Below are positions 21,593 to 34,150 of a stretch of DNA of 64,000 nt, piece by piece. Position 1 is the stretch's first letter; every line of letters starts with the position of its first letter. The DNA lies in NCBI RefSeq assembly GCF_023856365.1, contig NC_064542.1, forward strand, positions 8,115,363 to 8,179,362. Reading direction: 5' to 3'. The notes beneath the pieces are model-generated. The model had not been told where the DNA came from. It made no database searches and saw only the letters and a program-made list of their open reading frames with translations. The stretch comes from Brienomyrus brachyistius. Taxonomy: Eukaryota > Chordata > Actinopteri > Osteoglossiformes > Mormyridae. A program made the translations under genes and the position numbers.

Positions 21593-22018
21593 TAGTAACA
21601 CTTTGCTTGATGGGGCACAAATATTTAGTGATAACTAAGTTACCACTGAAGTAAGAATCGTGAGCAGATCATGAACAATCGTAGTTAACTGAGATGAAAG
21701 ATGTGTCACGATTAATTAATGATGAACAAGCACGAGATTAGTATTGTACTTGTGTTATTCGTGACTTGTTCCTTCAGTGGTTCCTTCCGTGGTTCCTTCG
21801 GTGGTTCCTTCCATGGTTCCTTCAGTGGTTCCTTCCATGGTTCCTTCAGTGGTTCCTTTTGTAGTTCCTTCAGTGGTTCCTTCCATGGTTCCTTCAGTGG
21901 TTCCTTCAGTAGTTCACAAAGGTTTACAGAATTAACAGATACAGTAACAAATATACCAACCACTTGAGTATTAGCATAATGGTATATTATTTGTGCCCCG
22001 TCAAGTAAAATATTACTG
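21593..22018. mobile_element. MITE containing a 12-bp minisatellite
   Basis: Inverted ends AGTAACACTTTGCTTGATGG and its reverse complement (CCGTCAAGTAAAATATTACT) enclose a GGTTCCTTC-type tandem array (about 21,767-21,914). The ends resemble those of the fold-back element in the fgfr4 intron (39,066-39,374). Confidence 0.65.
21767..21914. repeat. 12-bp minisatellite (GGTTCCTTCNNN)
   Basis: About a dozen units of GGTTCCTTC followed by AGT, CAT, CGT or GGT. Because 12 is a multiple of 3, both strands stay open (GSF-type repeats on plus, KEP-type on minus). The frames are an artefact of the repeat. Confidence 0.9.
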
Positions 22019-23079
22019 AAATGTTTACAGGAAAAAAAAATCTTCAAACAAAAACTGTGAAAAACTAAGATTCAGCAATGGCACAAGATGTTTCCAAAGT
22101 GCAAGAGAATAATCAGAGAAGCTCAAGAACTGACTTGCATAAAACTGAGCTGAGTTAAGACTAAAGCCAGTTTGGAGCGCAAAGGAAGCTTTCTTAAGGA
22201 ACACAAGAGGTAAAAAGCAAAACCAGGAAGATTGTTAGCGGCAGGAGTGGAAGCACAAGCAGGAGCTGATCAATCCTGGCCGTTTGGAACTCTCTGGAAA
22301 GTCGGTAGACACCGTGAGTATTTTCTGGGAACTAAGGACGTCTAAACAGTCAAGAGACATAGTATTTTTCCGTCCAGATAATTGCAGAAAGTGAAACATT
22401 TACTCCCAGCCTTTCTTATGTACATACAGGCTTGTGGAGGGAAGATTTATATGACTGTGGCTTGTCTGACAGAAGTGTTGTATACTTAGAATTTGTTCCG
22501 GATCAAAATAGTCATTTGCAAGAAAAATTGTGAAACAATGCAAAATGTAAAACTAACAAATGGTTTGGAAGCCAGTAATAATTTTGCTCTGAAGTGGACC
22601 CACAGGGCAGCATGATAATTATATTTATTGAAAGGGGGGGGGGTACTGGAATGTTACATGTTTTCCCTGTTTTTCTGTCCACATCAGGGATGATGTTCCA
22701 CAAGAATCTGCTCCATCAGCCTGTAGTTTACTTACCCAGAACTCCCAAAATAAGCTCAGCAACTACATGGTGGGCTAAACAGAACTTCCAGTTTTCCAAT
22801 TTTGTACTCATGAAAGCCATAGATAATTTTTCCGATCTGAGAAATTCTGAGATTCTGGACACAGTGGTAAACTGGGATTGTTTTGTAATTAACAGCTCAG
22901 GTCTAGATGTGTTACACGCCATGGAAAATTAAAGTGTGGATCATACTTTTCTGTCTGGCTCGTGAGCAGTTTTAAAAGAAGTGCTTCATTATCGCGACAG
23001 TTACACTTTAATTTTCTGCATAATTTTAAGGTAGCTGATTTATCACTTAGAGCTTGAATCCTTCTATCTGTACATCTAT
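22019..23079. other. Intergenic, no gene seen
   Basis: No recognisable gene. One G run near 22,635. Confidence 0.5.
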
Positions 23080-23235
23080 ATGCACACCTAGGGGCAATTT
23101 GGTAACACAAATTAGCCTCAGTATGGTTTTTTTGGTGGACCTGAAGGAAACCCCTTGGTGACACGGGGAGAACATGCAAAGTCCACACACATGGAGCCAT
23201 GGTCCCAGAGGTGTGAGGTCACAGTGCCCCCCCGC
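23080..23235 (-). repeat. SINE fragment, reverse orientation
   Basis: GGCAATTTGGTAACAC, then AAACCCCTTGGTGACACGGG and GGTCCCAGAGGTGTGAGGTC: the head-proximal part of the family. The tail is missing. Confidence 0.65.
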
Positions 23236-24884
23236 TCAGCAAAGAGCCTGTTCCCGCTTAACGACTGTCTGACAAGCATATCTATTTGTCAAAAACAGAA
23301 ACTGTTTCTAGTTTAATGTGCTTTATGGAGGTCTACAGTCTTACTCTCCTTGTTTATGACAGAAAATAACGTATATATTCTTTAGGGATTTATAGCTGTG
23401 GTTGAGGAGAAGGCAGCAGACTGTGTTTGCATTGCCTGCGGGTCAGTGCGGAGGCCTGCATAGTTCCTGCTGCCCCTGCGTTGGTTTCCGCAGGCCGACC
23501 TCATTCCACCTGGACCTCTGCGTTCCTGGGGATCACGCCAGCCGTGTGACTGGAGGCCAGATCTCAGAGGAGGCACCGGCTGCATAACTGGCCTGATTTG
23601 GCTGCAGCGCGTCAGCAGCTTGGGCCTACGACGCCATCCCATGCATTCCGGTAATGTGGTTTCTCCGGCGTCTCTTCGCCTTCGAGCATGAGCGTCACAC
23701 TGCGGGTGCCAGCTGAGCCTCTTCCCACTGCTAACTGTATTTGCTCAAGACACGGCAGACAAGCAGCTCTGCAGTCCCCGACATTCCGTCGGCTTCCACA
23801 ATGCCCCTTTCAGAACACGGACCGCAAGCTGCCCGCAGGATAACGCAACAAAATAGCGAAGGAGCGATGAGAGGCGACAGTTTTCAAAGGACGACAAACA
23901 ACCTCTTATTCTGAAAAGTAACCATTTCATTAAAATTTCATCCAAGCCTGTAAATAAAAATTGTGGTGCAGAAAAAAAAGTAAGATTGATGGCTATTCAT
24001 TTGTTGTTATTGTTTTCTTCAAAATGTCACTCTTAAGTGGGTTTCGTGATGTTAAACGTTGCATTTACTGACTGATGCAGCAAACATGACATGGAATGCG
24101 TTTGGACCATATTAAGAAGCGGGCAGTGCTGGCTAGAGAAATGGTCGATTCTGATCAGCTTCTCTCACAAGGAACAGTCCATCTTCCATATTGCAATAAG
24201 TAGGTTACAACTCATGTCTGAGTCAGTGTAGCACACAGAACAAGATAACTGGGTATTGCATTTAGCATTTACTTGCTTTGCAGACATTTTTAGCTAAATG
24301 TAGATGCAATTTAAGACTTTTCCTGTTGAAGTAACCCTGAGTTGTGAATAATTTTTTGAACAGATGGCTGAATTAACCATCACATGGGAACTGTCACATG
24401 TCCTGTATGTGCAACACAAATAATCTTCATCTGAACCCGAGTATTTTGTGAGTATAAGAATGGTATAGTCAATAAACCACAGTAAACCCATCACAAATCA
24501 AGACAGAATTCATATGTCACTTCTGTGTGTAAATCCTCTCTATTTTTTCAATTTTGACCATGTCATTCAAGTCCTGCCAAAGTATTTGTTCTAAGCAGGG
24601 ATCTCCAACATTGTGAAATTTTTTGTAAACTTGCTGGAATGATGAATCAATCATGCTGCAGTGTCCATGCTCAGTGCATGAGAGACCCGTAGGCAACATT
24701 CTCCTTCAAAATAGCTTTAATATGAATTAATGGTTCATACAATGATGGAGGATAATTATGATCCATAAGCAGGAAAGGACTGCAAAGAATAACAGAAATA
24801 TTTTATTATTTTGATGGTAGGCTTTGGATCCTTGCCTAACAGAACATTTTTGGTTATGAACACAAAGATTTTTTTTTTTAACTC
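23236..24884. other. Intergenic, no gene seen
   Basis: A GC-richer patch at about 23,400-23,850 has short open frames on both strands but no family signal or clear splice pattern. Confidence 0.45.
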
Positions 24885-24962
24885 ATCCATTGATCTTCCA
24901 TCCGTTTATCCGGGACAAAGTCATGGGGGGTCTGGAGCCTATCCCAAGCAGCACAGGGCACA
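24885..24962 (-). repeat. SINE tail fragment, reverse orientation
   Basis: ATCCGTTTATCCGGGACAAA, then GGGGTCTGGAGCCTATCCCA; a short 3' piece of the common SINE. Confidence 0.55.
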
Positions 24963-25156
24963 TGAAGAATAATCCAGATATAATTCATTCAGAAAAGTTA
25001 GGGCTGCTTTTTATTAAAGTGGAATTTCACAGTAAAGTGGTTCAAAAAAGCCCAAATGTCCCTAAACTAAAACCATGTGAAATTCACCCGATGCTCAGTT
25101 CCTCTTAGAAGTCAAACGCTAAAGTTTGGTTGTTATTCCTTTCCTTTCAGTTTTCA

Positions 25157-26247
25157 TATAGGCAAGATCACCCTCTATATAGGCGAGATCACCCTTCATA
25201 TACAGTAGGCGAGATCACCCTTCATATAGGCGAGATCACCCTTCATATACAGTAGGTGAGATCACCCTTCACATAGGCGAGATCACCCTTCATATACAAT
25301 AGGCGAGATCACCCTTCATATAGGCGAGATCACCCTTCATATACAGTAGGTGAGATCACCCTTCATATAGGCGAGATCACCCTTCATATAGGCGAGATCA
25401 CCCTTCATATACAGTAGGTGAGATCACCCTTCATATACAGTAGGTGTGATCACCCTTCATATACAATAGGCGAGATCACCCTTCATATAGGCGAGATCAC
25501 CCTTCATATACAGTAGGCGAGATCACCCTTCATATAGGCGAGATCACCCTTCATATAGGCGAGATCACCCTTCATATACAGTAGGCGAGATCACCCTTCA
25601 TATACAATAGGCGAGATCACCCTTCATATAGGTGAGATCACCCTTCATATAGGCGAGATCACCCTTCATATACAGTAGGTGAGATCACCCTTCATATACA
25701 ATAGGCGAGATCACCCTTCATATAGGCGAGATCACCCTTCATATACAGTAGGCGAGATCACCCTTCATATAGGTGAGATCACCCTTCATATAGGCGAGAT
25801 CACCCTTCATATACAGTAGGCGAGATCACCCTTCATATAGGTGAGATCACCCTTCATATAGGCGAGATCACCCTTCATATACAGTAGGTGAGATCACCCT
25901 TCATATACAGTAGGTGAGATCACCCTTCATATACAGTAGGTGTGATCACCCTTCATATACAATAGGCGAGATCACCCTTCATATAGGCGAGATCACCCTT
26001 CATATACAGTAGGCGAGATCACCCTTCATATAGGTGAGATCACCCTTCATATAGGCGAGATCACCCTTCATATACAGTAGGTGTGATCACCCTTCATATA
26101 CAATAGGCGAGATCACCCTTCATATACAGTAGGTGAGATCACCCTTCACATAGGCGAGATCACCCTTCATATACAGTAGGTGAGATCACCCTTCATATAG
26201 GCGAGATCACCCTTCATATACAGTAGGTGAGATCACCCTTCATATGT
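25157..26247. repeat. 1.1-kb minisatellite of mixed 21- and 26-bp units
   Basis: The core AGGCGAGATCACCCTTCATA is repeated roughly 45 times. Units are 21 bp, or 26 bp when ACAGT or ACAAT is inserted. Point variants include GGTGAG, GGTGTG and GGCAAG. Long-unit and short-unit order is not random: a GGTGTG unit is followed by an ACAAT unit in each of its three occurrences (about 25,442, 25,938 and 26,078). Confidence 0.95.
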
Positions 26248-28377
26248 GACCCATGACCACAAAATGAGTCTTATGGGTGCAGTTTTACCAGTGCGACTTA
26301 AGACTCATTTCATGGCGACGGGTTAGGGTTAGGGTCCTTTGTATCTCAAATGGGTGAAGAGAATGTCCTGGGTGTGTCTCTAAAATTAAATTTAAAAAAA
26401 AGGTATCAGAATTTGAACTGTAAAATTAACTTGGAGAGAGACAACTTAATTAAATACTTACTATAGGGACAAACTTTCAGTTCATATACTTCCGGTTGTT
26501 GGGTCATCACGTCACCTTTGATTTACTACCTGTGTGGCCCAGTGGGAGGGACCGTGTCCTGACTTGTCTTATGACTATGCTGTATGGTTACGAGCCCCAA
26601 ATAAGCCCACCTAAGACATGAATGCTCAGCTCAATCAGACAGAACCTCAGACCTCAGCTTCATACCAGCAGAAACCTCACCATGGAGGAAAATATAACGT
26701 GTCAAAGTGAAACCAGTCGGAGTTATTTAGGACAAAACCACACTGACATCACCTTTATATGTTTGCTGCAAAATTGCAATATTAATGGATGTACTTTGTT
26801 ATTTTAACCCCCTAGATAACCTATAAATGAGACAGTCAGTAATTGGATTGAGCCCTTTTAATAAATTATGCTGGAACCATCAGTTTTACTCTATAACATA
26901 TAAAAAGTTCATGTTTGTAGTTTGTATAAATTGAACTTTATACATTTTCTTGAGCAATCAGACAAACAGACTGTATACTGTTACTCTGAGAAAGATTACC
27001 AATTACCCGGATACAATTTTGTGAGGATAATTTTTGTAATTAAGTTCTTGTTTTTGAATTTAGTATTAGAATTGCCTCCTGTGTTTTGGGGATGAAGGGT
27101 AGTTTGCTTCAGGTAGTTTGTGGTTAAGAGAACTGCAGCAGGCCAGTCAGACATAGCCACCCTTCGGCTTAATATGTCCACAGCTGTCACTGCGGGCAGT
27201 ATAAGGGAAGCTTTGTTCCCTGAAAGTCACAGAGGGCTGTCTCAGGCTCTGCGGCCCCCTGCAGGTGCGTGGTCTTCAGAGCAGAAGCAGCCTCCTGAGT
27301 GTCCGACTCCGCTCAGCCTACATCATAGAACAGCACAGAGATCCTGCACATCCAGAATATCTGCAAGGTGAGACTAGCAACAGACACCCCAGCTTATCTG
27401 TGCCACCATCAAAGAGAAAAGACGTGAAATGATCTTCATCATTCCTTTCATTCAGGTCACCTTCACTCTCCGGGGTCCATCTGACGTTTCCTTTTTAAAC
27501 CATTTTACTACAATCTCTGGTAATCCTATGTGTCCCAGAATTTATCATTTGTATCTGAGTCTTGTAAAAATATGTCCAAATTTGAACATATATAACATGT
27601 GACACAGTTTATGAACAGACATGCAGCATATGAAAGTATTTATGAATGTGGATAAGTTATGTACTGTGTGCCATTTAAAATGCAGAAATGTATCTGAAAG
27701 CAGAGGCAGGGAGGTAAGTTATCGCTTGTCAATTATGTCATACTGAAGTTTTGTGTGTGGCGTTTTTTAAGAAAATATGCAGTGTGTGCAAGTTGTGAAA
27801 TTAAGGAATTAATTTATAGCAGGACAGAGCTGAAAGACGACCGTCCAAAATAAATGATAGTGTACTGGAAGCCATAAAAAACCGATCTGAAATATACTTG
27901 AAAAATTGTGAAAGGACCCCATTTTTATTCAAAACCAAAGTAGCTTATTCTGGCAGTACAGGTCCAGAGAAAGACTAACCCATTCTGAAGCCTATTTCTG
28001 AGCTCGGCCAGGAAAGGTGTTTGGAGTCACCGTGAAACACAAACTATTCAGCCATCATCGAGTCATACGATGCAGTCAGAGTCACAGAGGCGCCGAGGAT
28101 GAAGATGACCACTCCCGTGGTCCAGTTTTGGTTGTGGTCATCGTCACGGTGATTTGTCAGATGATGTAGTGGGTAAACTTCCTTTGCTAGGTAATGTGCA
28201 TTTATAGAACTGAAGTGTGACCTCCTGCTGTACTGATTTGCAAAGGATCCTCAAGATCAACTTTTGAACATCACTAAACATTACTAAGTCACTGAGCAGA
28301 CCCTCCTATCTGACTCACTTATAGCCTTAAAAATAATATACTGTATATCTTGATGTCATTTTTCTCAAAGAACAAAA

Positions 28378-28403
28378 TACATACATACATACATACATAC
28401 ATA
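28378..28403. repeat. ATAC microsatellite
   Basis: Six perfect tetranucleotide units. Confidence 0.9.
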
Positions 28404-28853
28404 ACTAAGTATCAAATAAGGTACAATTACAAGCTCATAAGGAGTACACAGGAACTGTACTCGGTACTCCTGTATTAGAGTGTGAAAGAACTGCGATATC
28501 ATTGATGTTGATGATCTGCTTTTATGTACTGCAGAAAAATTCAATAAGCTGCTGACATTGAATAAACACAAGAAATGAATAGCTTTGGGCAGAATTTAGG
28601 CTAAAACGTGTTACACTTCCGTCTGTTATTAAGTGCGTGAACCTGAATAAACCAGTAAACACTTTCTGGGAAGGTAGTGAACCCAGTGATGAGTTAGACT
28701 CCCTTGACGTGTTGGTGCCCCCATTAATTCCTATCTCCCATTTATTTTATTTTCTTTTTATATAAACGCATCACTCTAGAGAAAACGTGGGATTTATTTA
28801 TCGGTTATGCAGATAAAAAAACCTCATTGCCAATTGCTTGAATGGCCTTGGGC

Positions 28854-28879
28854 GGGGGGGGGGGGGGGGGGGGAGGGGG
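28854..28879. repeat. Long poly-G tract
   Basis: About 20 consecutive G, one A, then five more G. One of several such runs on the plus strand. Confidence 0.9.
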
Positions 28880-29209
28880 CTAGGGTGCTGAGCCAGAGTT
28901 GAATGTTTCTTTACTATACATAATGCCAAAAGTACCAGACCTCCAACAAGAACAGTCCCATTGTTTTTCGACTATTGAGCAACCATGACATTCCAGTATA
29001 TTGACATGCTATTTGTCTGTTTATAAGTTATTGCTAAATAAATAAATGCCTTTCTTTCTGCTCTTTTTTCTCTACTATTCATTGACATCTAAACACAATG
29101 GTGCCAGTTATTCTGTACTTTTAATGACACTTTATTGATCATTTGTGGGAAAATTCTCTTTTCACCTAGTCCATCTAGCTCACCATGACACACACATAGG
29201 TGAGAGTAA

Positions 29210-29400
29210 GCCTGGCAGTGAAGGGCAGTGAAGGGCAGTGAAGGGCAGTGAAGGGCGGCCACCTGCAGCGGCGCCCATGGAGCTGAGGGTTAAGGGCCTT
29301 GATCAAGGGCCCGCGGACATGTGACTATTCTGCCAGCGACCTTCCCATCACTGGCACAGAAGCTGAGCCACATGCTCTCCACACTCTTAAGGAGCCCTTA
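29210..29400. repeat. Dispersed repeat headed by a 10-bp tandem
   Basis: GCAGTGAAGG occurs four times in a row, followed by TTAAGGGCCTTGATCAAGGG and AGCGACCTTCCCATCACTGG. These phrases are typical of a common fish short interspersed repeat. Confidence 0.5.
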
Positions 29401-29872
29401 AGTATGATGATATTATGACATTCAAACTGTAAGTTTCAAAAGAGGACGGTCAAACACAAAAATCAATTCAAATCGCAGGATATTTTGCTCAATGTTGTTT
29501 TCACTGTATAAAGCAGTGGCCTGTTTGCTCTGGCAGTAACAGATCTTGTAACACTTTTAGCAAGGGTTTACATCAGAGTTATTTGTGCTTGATGTCCTGA
29601 TCACAGAGGATTTTTAGAGCAGTGTGGTAAGGCTTGTGGTCATGCTGAGTGTGCCTTCTCTGCACTGTAACTGGCCCAACATATGGAGTCGAACATAATA
29701 ATATTCAATCGCTCTTTTGTTCTAAAAGCCATTCATTCAGTCATTACAAACCAAAAAGGCTGTACTCTTTGTACAGGGAATCATATTGAATGTAACTGTA
29801 TGTCTCACATAGCTCCCCTTTATCTATTGAATGTTACAGCTGTCTTTCATTTCCATTAAGGTGTTCATTGAA

Positions 29873-30150
29873 AATTCATCCATTTTCTGTAACTACTTGT
29901 GCTATTCAGACTATGGCTGTAAGGCAGGGAACAACCCATGATGGGGCACCGCTTACATCTAGGGTAGTTTGGTAACTCCAATTAGCCTCAGCATGATTTT
30001 GGACTGTGGGGGGAAGCCGGAGTACCTCAAAGGAAACCCCATGATGACACTGGGAGAACATGCAAAGTCCACACACATGGAGTCATGGTAGAGACTCACA
30101 CTCTGCTCCCAGAGGTGTGAGACAACAGTGCTGACCACCGGCCACCCTCA
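29873..30150 (-). repeat. tRNA-derived SINE, reverse orientation
   Basis: ATTCATCCATTTTCTGTAAC at the start, then GGCAGGGAACAACCCATGAT and the AAACCCCATGATGACACTGG block, ending at CAACAGTGCTGACCACCGGC. Partial head. Confidence 0.7.
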
Positions 30151-31185
30151 TCTTTAATAATTAATGTTCCTATTATAAAGTAATTACTTTTCCCCAGCTG
30201 TTTCAGGTATATTGACTAGACATTTTTAATGTGTTTTTTTAGGTTTCATCTCAAACTCTCAAGCAATGCAGTCACATATCGGTGATGTTCCAAAGTAACC
30301 ACTGTTTCTCCACATATAGACATGCGGTTTGCAAAAGCCCCAGTTTGCTCTTGTCAAAATAAAAGTCCCGGCCCCCTCACCCTGAAGCACATTAATTCTA
30401 CACAGAACAAGTCACCCATTGTGTCCGTCTTTTTAAAAATACTCGCAGGTAATCCTAGCCCAGATAAATCAGAATTTTTTATTCAAACAAAAATAAAAGT
30501 GTTTCCTCAAAGACTCCAGCGTATCGCCAACCCATTATGTAATGACTGGGGCAAACGGAACAGAAGGTCAGCCTGACACGGTGTCCTACAATCGACAGAG
30601 TGAAGGGAGGCCAAAAGGCCCCCATCCCGCTTAAAGGTTTAATTGTTTGAGAGCCGATGCCGTGTCCCTCCTGTCTCCCGTCACTTTGAGAGCTTATCTG
30701 AAGGACCTCTGCCTTCTGGGAATCTGAAGAAAGGGACACTGTACAAATGGAGATAAATGTTTTTGGTCATAATCAGAATTATGGCTTTTAGGCCTGGTGG
30801 TTAAACCTTATCTCTGAAAGATAAACTCACTGCAAATACATTCATTTAAACAATGAGTGTAGTGACAACTCTGAAACTGAAACCCATGTTAAATAAAGCT
30901 TATATTGTGATGTTTGCTTTTTTTTGGTGTGTGCCATACATAATTGGCTGAGCACTGCGAGGCAATGACCGTATCCTGCACTCAGCAGTAGCAAGCAGAA
31001 ACTGGGGAATACAGTAGCTCTGCTTGCAATACCCAGGTTGTTTGCGTTGAACAAGACTATGTGTATATACCTACAAACTCAAAGGCAATAACCACTTTAT
31101 TTGTGCACCTATTAACATTTTATGTGAACTCTCTGCACACCGCCGTGGTACTGAGCTGCTGTTTTTGTGCTTCTGACTTTCCTGT
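30151..31185. other. Intergenic, no gene seen; possible conserved non-coding block
   Basis: The interval of about 30,400-30,740 is repeat-free and of balanced composition, unlike the surroundings. No coding signal. Conservation cannot be tested here. Confidence 0.35.
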
Positions 31186-31189
31186 TAGC

Positions 31190-31395
31190 TTTCATGAATC
31201 TGCCCATTCACCTCCAAGCTATCTCCTTAGCTTTAGCTAGTCTGTCCATTCACCTCCAAACTAGCTCCTTAGCTTTAGCTAGTCTGTCCATTCACCTCCA
31301 AACTAGCTCCTTAGCTTTAGCTAGTCTGTCCATTCACCTCCAAGCTAGCTCCTTAGCTTTAGCTAGTCTGCCCATTCACCACCAAGCTATCTCCT
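31190..31395. repeat. 42-bp tandem repeat, about five units
   Basis: CCATTCACCTCCAAACTAGC, then TCCTTAGCTTTAGCTAGTCT, repeated with few changes. The 42-bp period keeps one frame open, which produces a spurious 126-aa reading frame. Confidence 0.92.
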
Positions 31396-32084
31396 TAACA
31401 ATATATTTTCAGCCACAAAAATGCCACATGTTTTTGCTCATCCCACCAATTAATGTAAAATCCCAGGAGGGTAGGCACTTTCTGAACTGCTGGAACCACC
31501 TTGCATGGTACCAAATATCATACCATTTCCAAAATCACTTAGATTAGGTAGCTTAGCCACCATAATGATTAATCAAACAGTAAATGAACCTCTTGACCCT
31601 AAGGTACCGTGTTCTGCATGCATTCATTTACAGCAACATGATTGGCTGTTTGCATTAGCGAGCAGATATACCTAATAAGCTGTCCACTGAATGCGCCTTC
31701 TCCTTCCAAGAGTCGTATCTCTCATTCAGTTCCAAATCTTGTATTTCACAGCTGTCTTATGTCTAGGACAGGAGCGAATAATTGAGCTTTATATTTCTGC
31801 ATTCCCCGCCCCTTTTTAATGAGGCGATTGTGATGCGTGTCATTCCCGATTAGACACGTCGTTTGACACAAATACGAACAATGTCACCCTGATGGTCACA
31901 TCATGCTCTCTCATTCTACTTGGTTACATGTTTTATTCAGCCTGTCTCTCATTCAGCCATCGTGGACTGTCTTTGTGGGAAATCCCTTTAAAAAAAACGT
32001 AGCCACTGGCGATAGCCGCAGACACAGCTAATCAGATGGAAAACACTTCAGGTTCATGTGCACACGTTGGGATCCTCATCACAT

Positions 32085-32450
32085 CATCGCATGCCACCCG
32101 GCACATCACCTGTTCCAGCTGTTACCCTCGGGAAGGCAGTACAGGTCAATAAAAGCCAAAAGAAACAGACTGAAAAACAGCACATATCCTAGGGCCGTCG
32201 CAATAATAAATGAACACTGGAAGGATATTCTCTCTATGACAGACCTGGGCAATACCTTACTGAGATAAATCTGTGCAATATTTCTTAAACTTACAATGTG
32301 CAATAACCTGCCGTGTTATATATTTTTTACATAAGAAAATAATTTTATTTTATTGCTTTTAATATTCTATTATTTTTGTACTGCAAGGGACTGCACACAA
32401 TTTTCGTTATACCTTTGTATAATGGCAATAAAGTTTCTGAGTCTGATCAT
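32085..32450 (+). mobile_element. Non-LTR retrotransposon (LINE) 3' fragment with tail
   Basis: A plus-strand frame reads LFQLLPSGRQYRSIKAKRNR, then LKNSTYPRAVAIINEHW, a common C-terminal segment of fish LINE polyproteins. It is followed by an untranslated tail, ACTGCAAGGGACTGCACACA, ending near GGCAATAAAGTTTCTGAGTC. Confidence 0.75.
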
Positions 32451-34150
32451 GTCAGGCAGTGCTGCATGATTCCCTTTGGCACTTTATCGACCAACCTGAC
32501 TTGGGACTGTGTAGCTGGCAAATGACCTGTACCACTGTGGCCGGCACTAAGGCCCTGCTGTGGGAAGCGAGACTCGCCAGTTCTCACCAATCCCTACATG
32601 TGTCTGCACACTTCAGAGTGCAACCTGTCGTGTGCTTTAAATGACCTTTTCGTTCTTTGTCATGCCACAGACACGGAGGGCATCAGTCATTATAATAAAG
32701 GAGCTCTTTTAAAATGGATGTCACTGCCTTTATCATCATCCACTACTGCTCTAATACTCACAGCAGAAGGGAAGCCAAAAATGTTCACGTCATTCACGGT
32801 TACACGCACTCCACGCCAAACATTACATGGTTACGACAATTACTATTTACAGAATAAATACCCCTATTAATTTACACTGTTTACGGATACTCGCAGTGTA
32901 ATGCGAAGCATGCTGGTAACTGCATAATTCGTTCAGCTGACCAACCCCGTGGCGCCACATTTATGTCAGCCAATGGTGGACAATGGCTGGGAGCAGAACG
33001 AACTAAAAAGTCCACCTGAGGGACTCTATATAGGTGGTGCACTGAAACGGTGATCACAATGGTGATAACTGTTTATACGACACTGTATTCCTGAAACAAG
33101 GTTGATTCCGTCCATTTTGGTTGAAATATGCGGCCACCTGCAGTGGCTGACACTTTCACGTGCTTTGACAGAAGTCCAGAAATGCAGCTAGAGACTCTGA
33201 GACAAATCGACACCTGATAGACCCATTAAACACTGCCACAACCATCTTAGAATCAGCCACTGCGAGTGTGAGGTTCCATAGACCACAGCATTGCTGAATC
33301 ATAGGAAACAAGCCCTGCACAATCAGCACCAAATAGTGATGAGTCAAACCAGTCAGTCAATAGTCTTCATACTGTTAACTCTGCAAATACGGATCATACA
33401 GAAATAGAACTATCAAATGCTGGATAACCATCACCATGAATCAATGCCACCTCTAATTACTCACTTCCTGCTCTCTTGAACATGTCCAGACCATAAAAAA
33501 CAACACAAAAAACATAAATGTATTCTGTGCTGGGGTCACAAAAGCCACAAGGGAACTTCCACATGCTGCCTTGTCCTCTCTATCTGTTCCATCAGTTTGT
33601 AATGCTGAAGGACAATGTGTCCTTAACGGAAAAGATGGGTCGTTCTCAGCTGAAGGATAAACACCGGCCCTGAAGACATTCTGTCCTCTCTACATCACTG
33701 ACTGAGATATGTGAGCATTAGTCAATGAGGATAAAAATGGAGGCACCGTCAATAACTCTACTTAAACCAGAAAACAATTCTGAAATAGGTATGTGATGTA
33801 TTGAGCTCATGCTAGTAGTTTTGGTAATGCTGCAAGCTGTAAGTCCCAACTGAGCTGTTGTAGCAGACGCACTGACACACACACAGCACGAGTAATGAGA
33901 GACGTGAAAAAAGGGCAGAGTTGTTCCGGAATAAAGATGGAAAGGTGAACCAGTGTCTCCGGATGATTGTACCTCTCCCCCGCCCAGCATACCAGAATGT
34001 TCAAGACTGATAAAACCTACTTATACATAACAGTTGAGGAGAATGTGGTTGTTGTTTTACTGGAAGATGTTTAATCAACACAGACTCTCTTGACTGGTAA
34101 TACAGGCTTTGTAAAATATTTACTGCAAAACCGGAGATGTTGTGAGAGCC
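32451..34150. other. Intergenic, no gene seen
   Basis: Several short frames on both strands without recognised domains. Confidence 0.5.

Larger units (their letters stand above)
26248..29204. other. Intergenic, no gene seen
   Basis: Begins with a small hairpin (AAATGAGTCTTA / TAAGACTCATTT, 26,261-26,312) and two telomere-like GGGTTA units near 26,320. Further on are a CATA microsatellite and a long poly-G tract. No gene recognised. Confidence 0.5.

Noticed and set aside
21712..22047. Open frames on both strands through the GGTTCC array
   Set aside because: They are produced by the 12-bp repeat (a multiple of three) and have no start context, domain or splice support.
25157..26247. CRISPR-like appearance of regularly spaced repeats
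   Set aside because: There are no unique spacers: the intervals are also repeated, and the context is vertebrate. It is a minisatellite.
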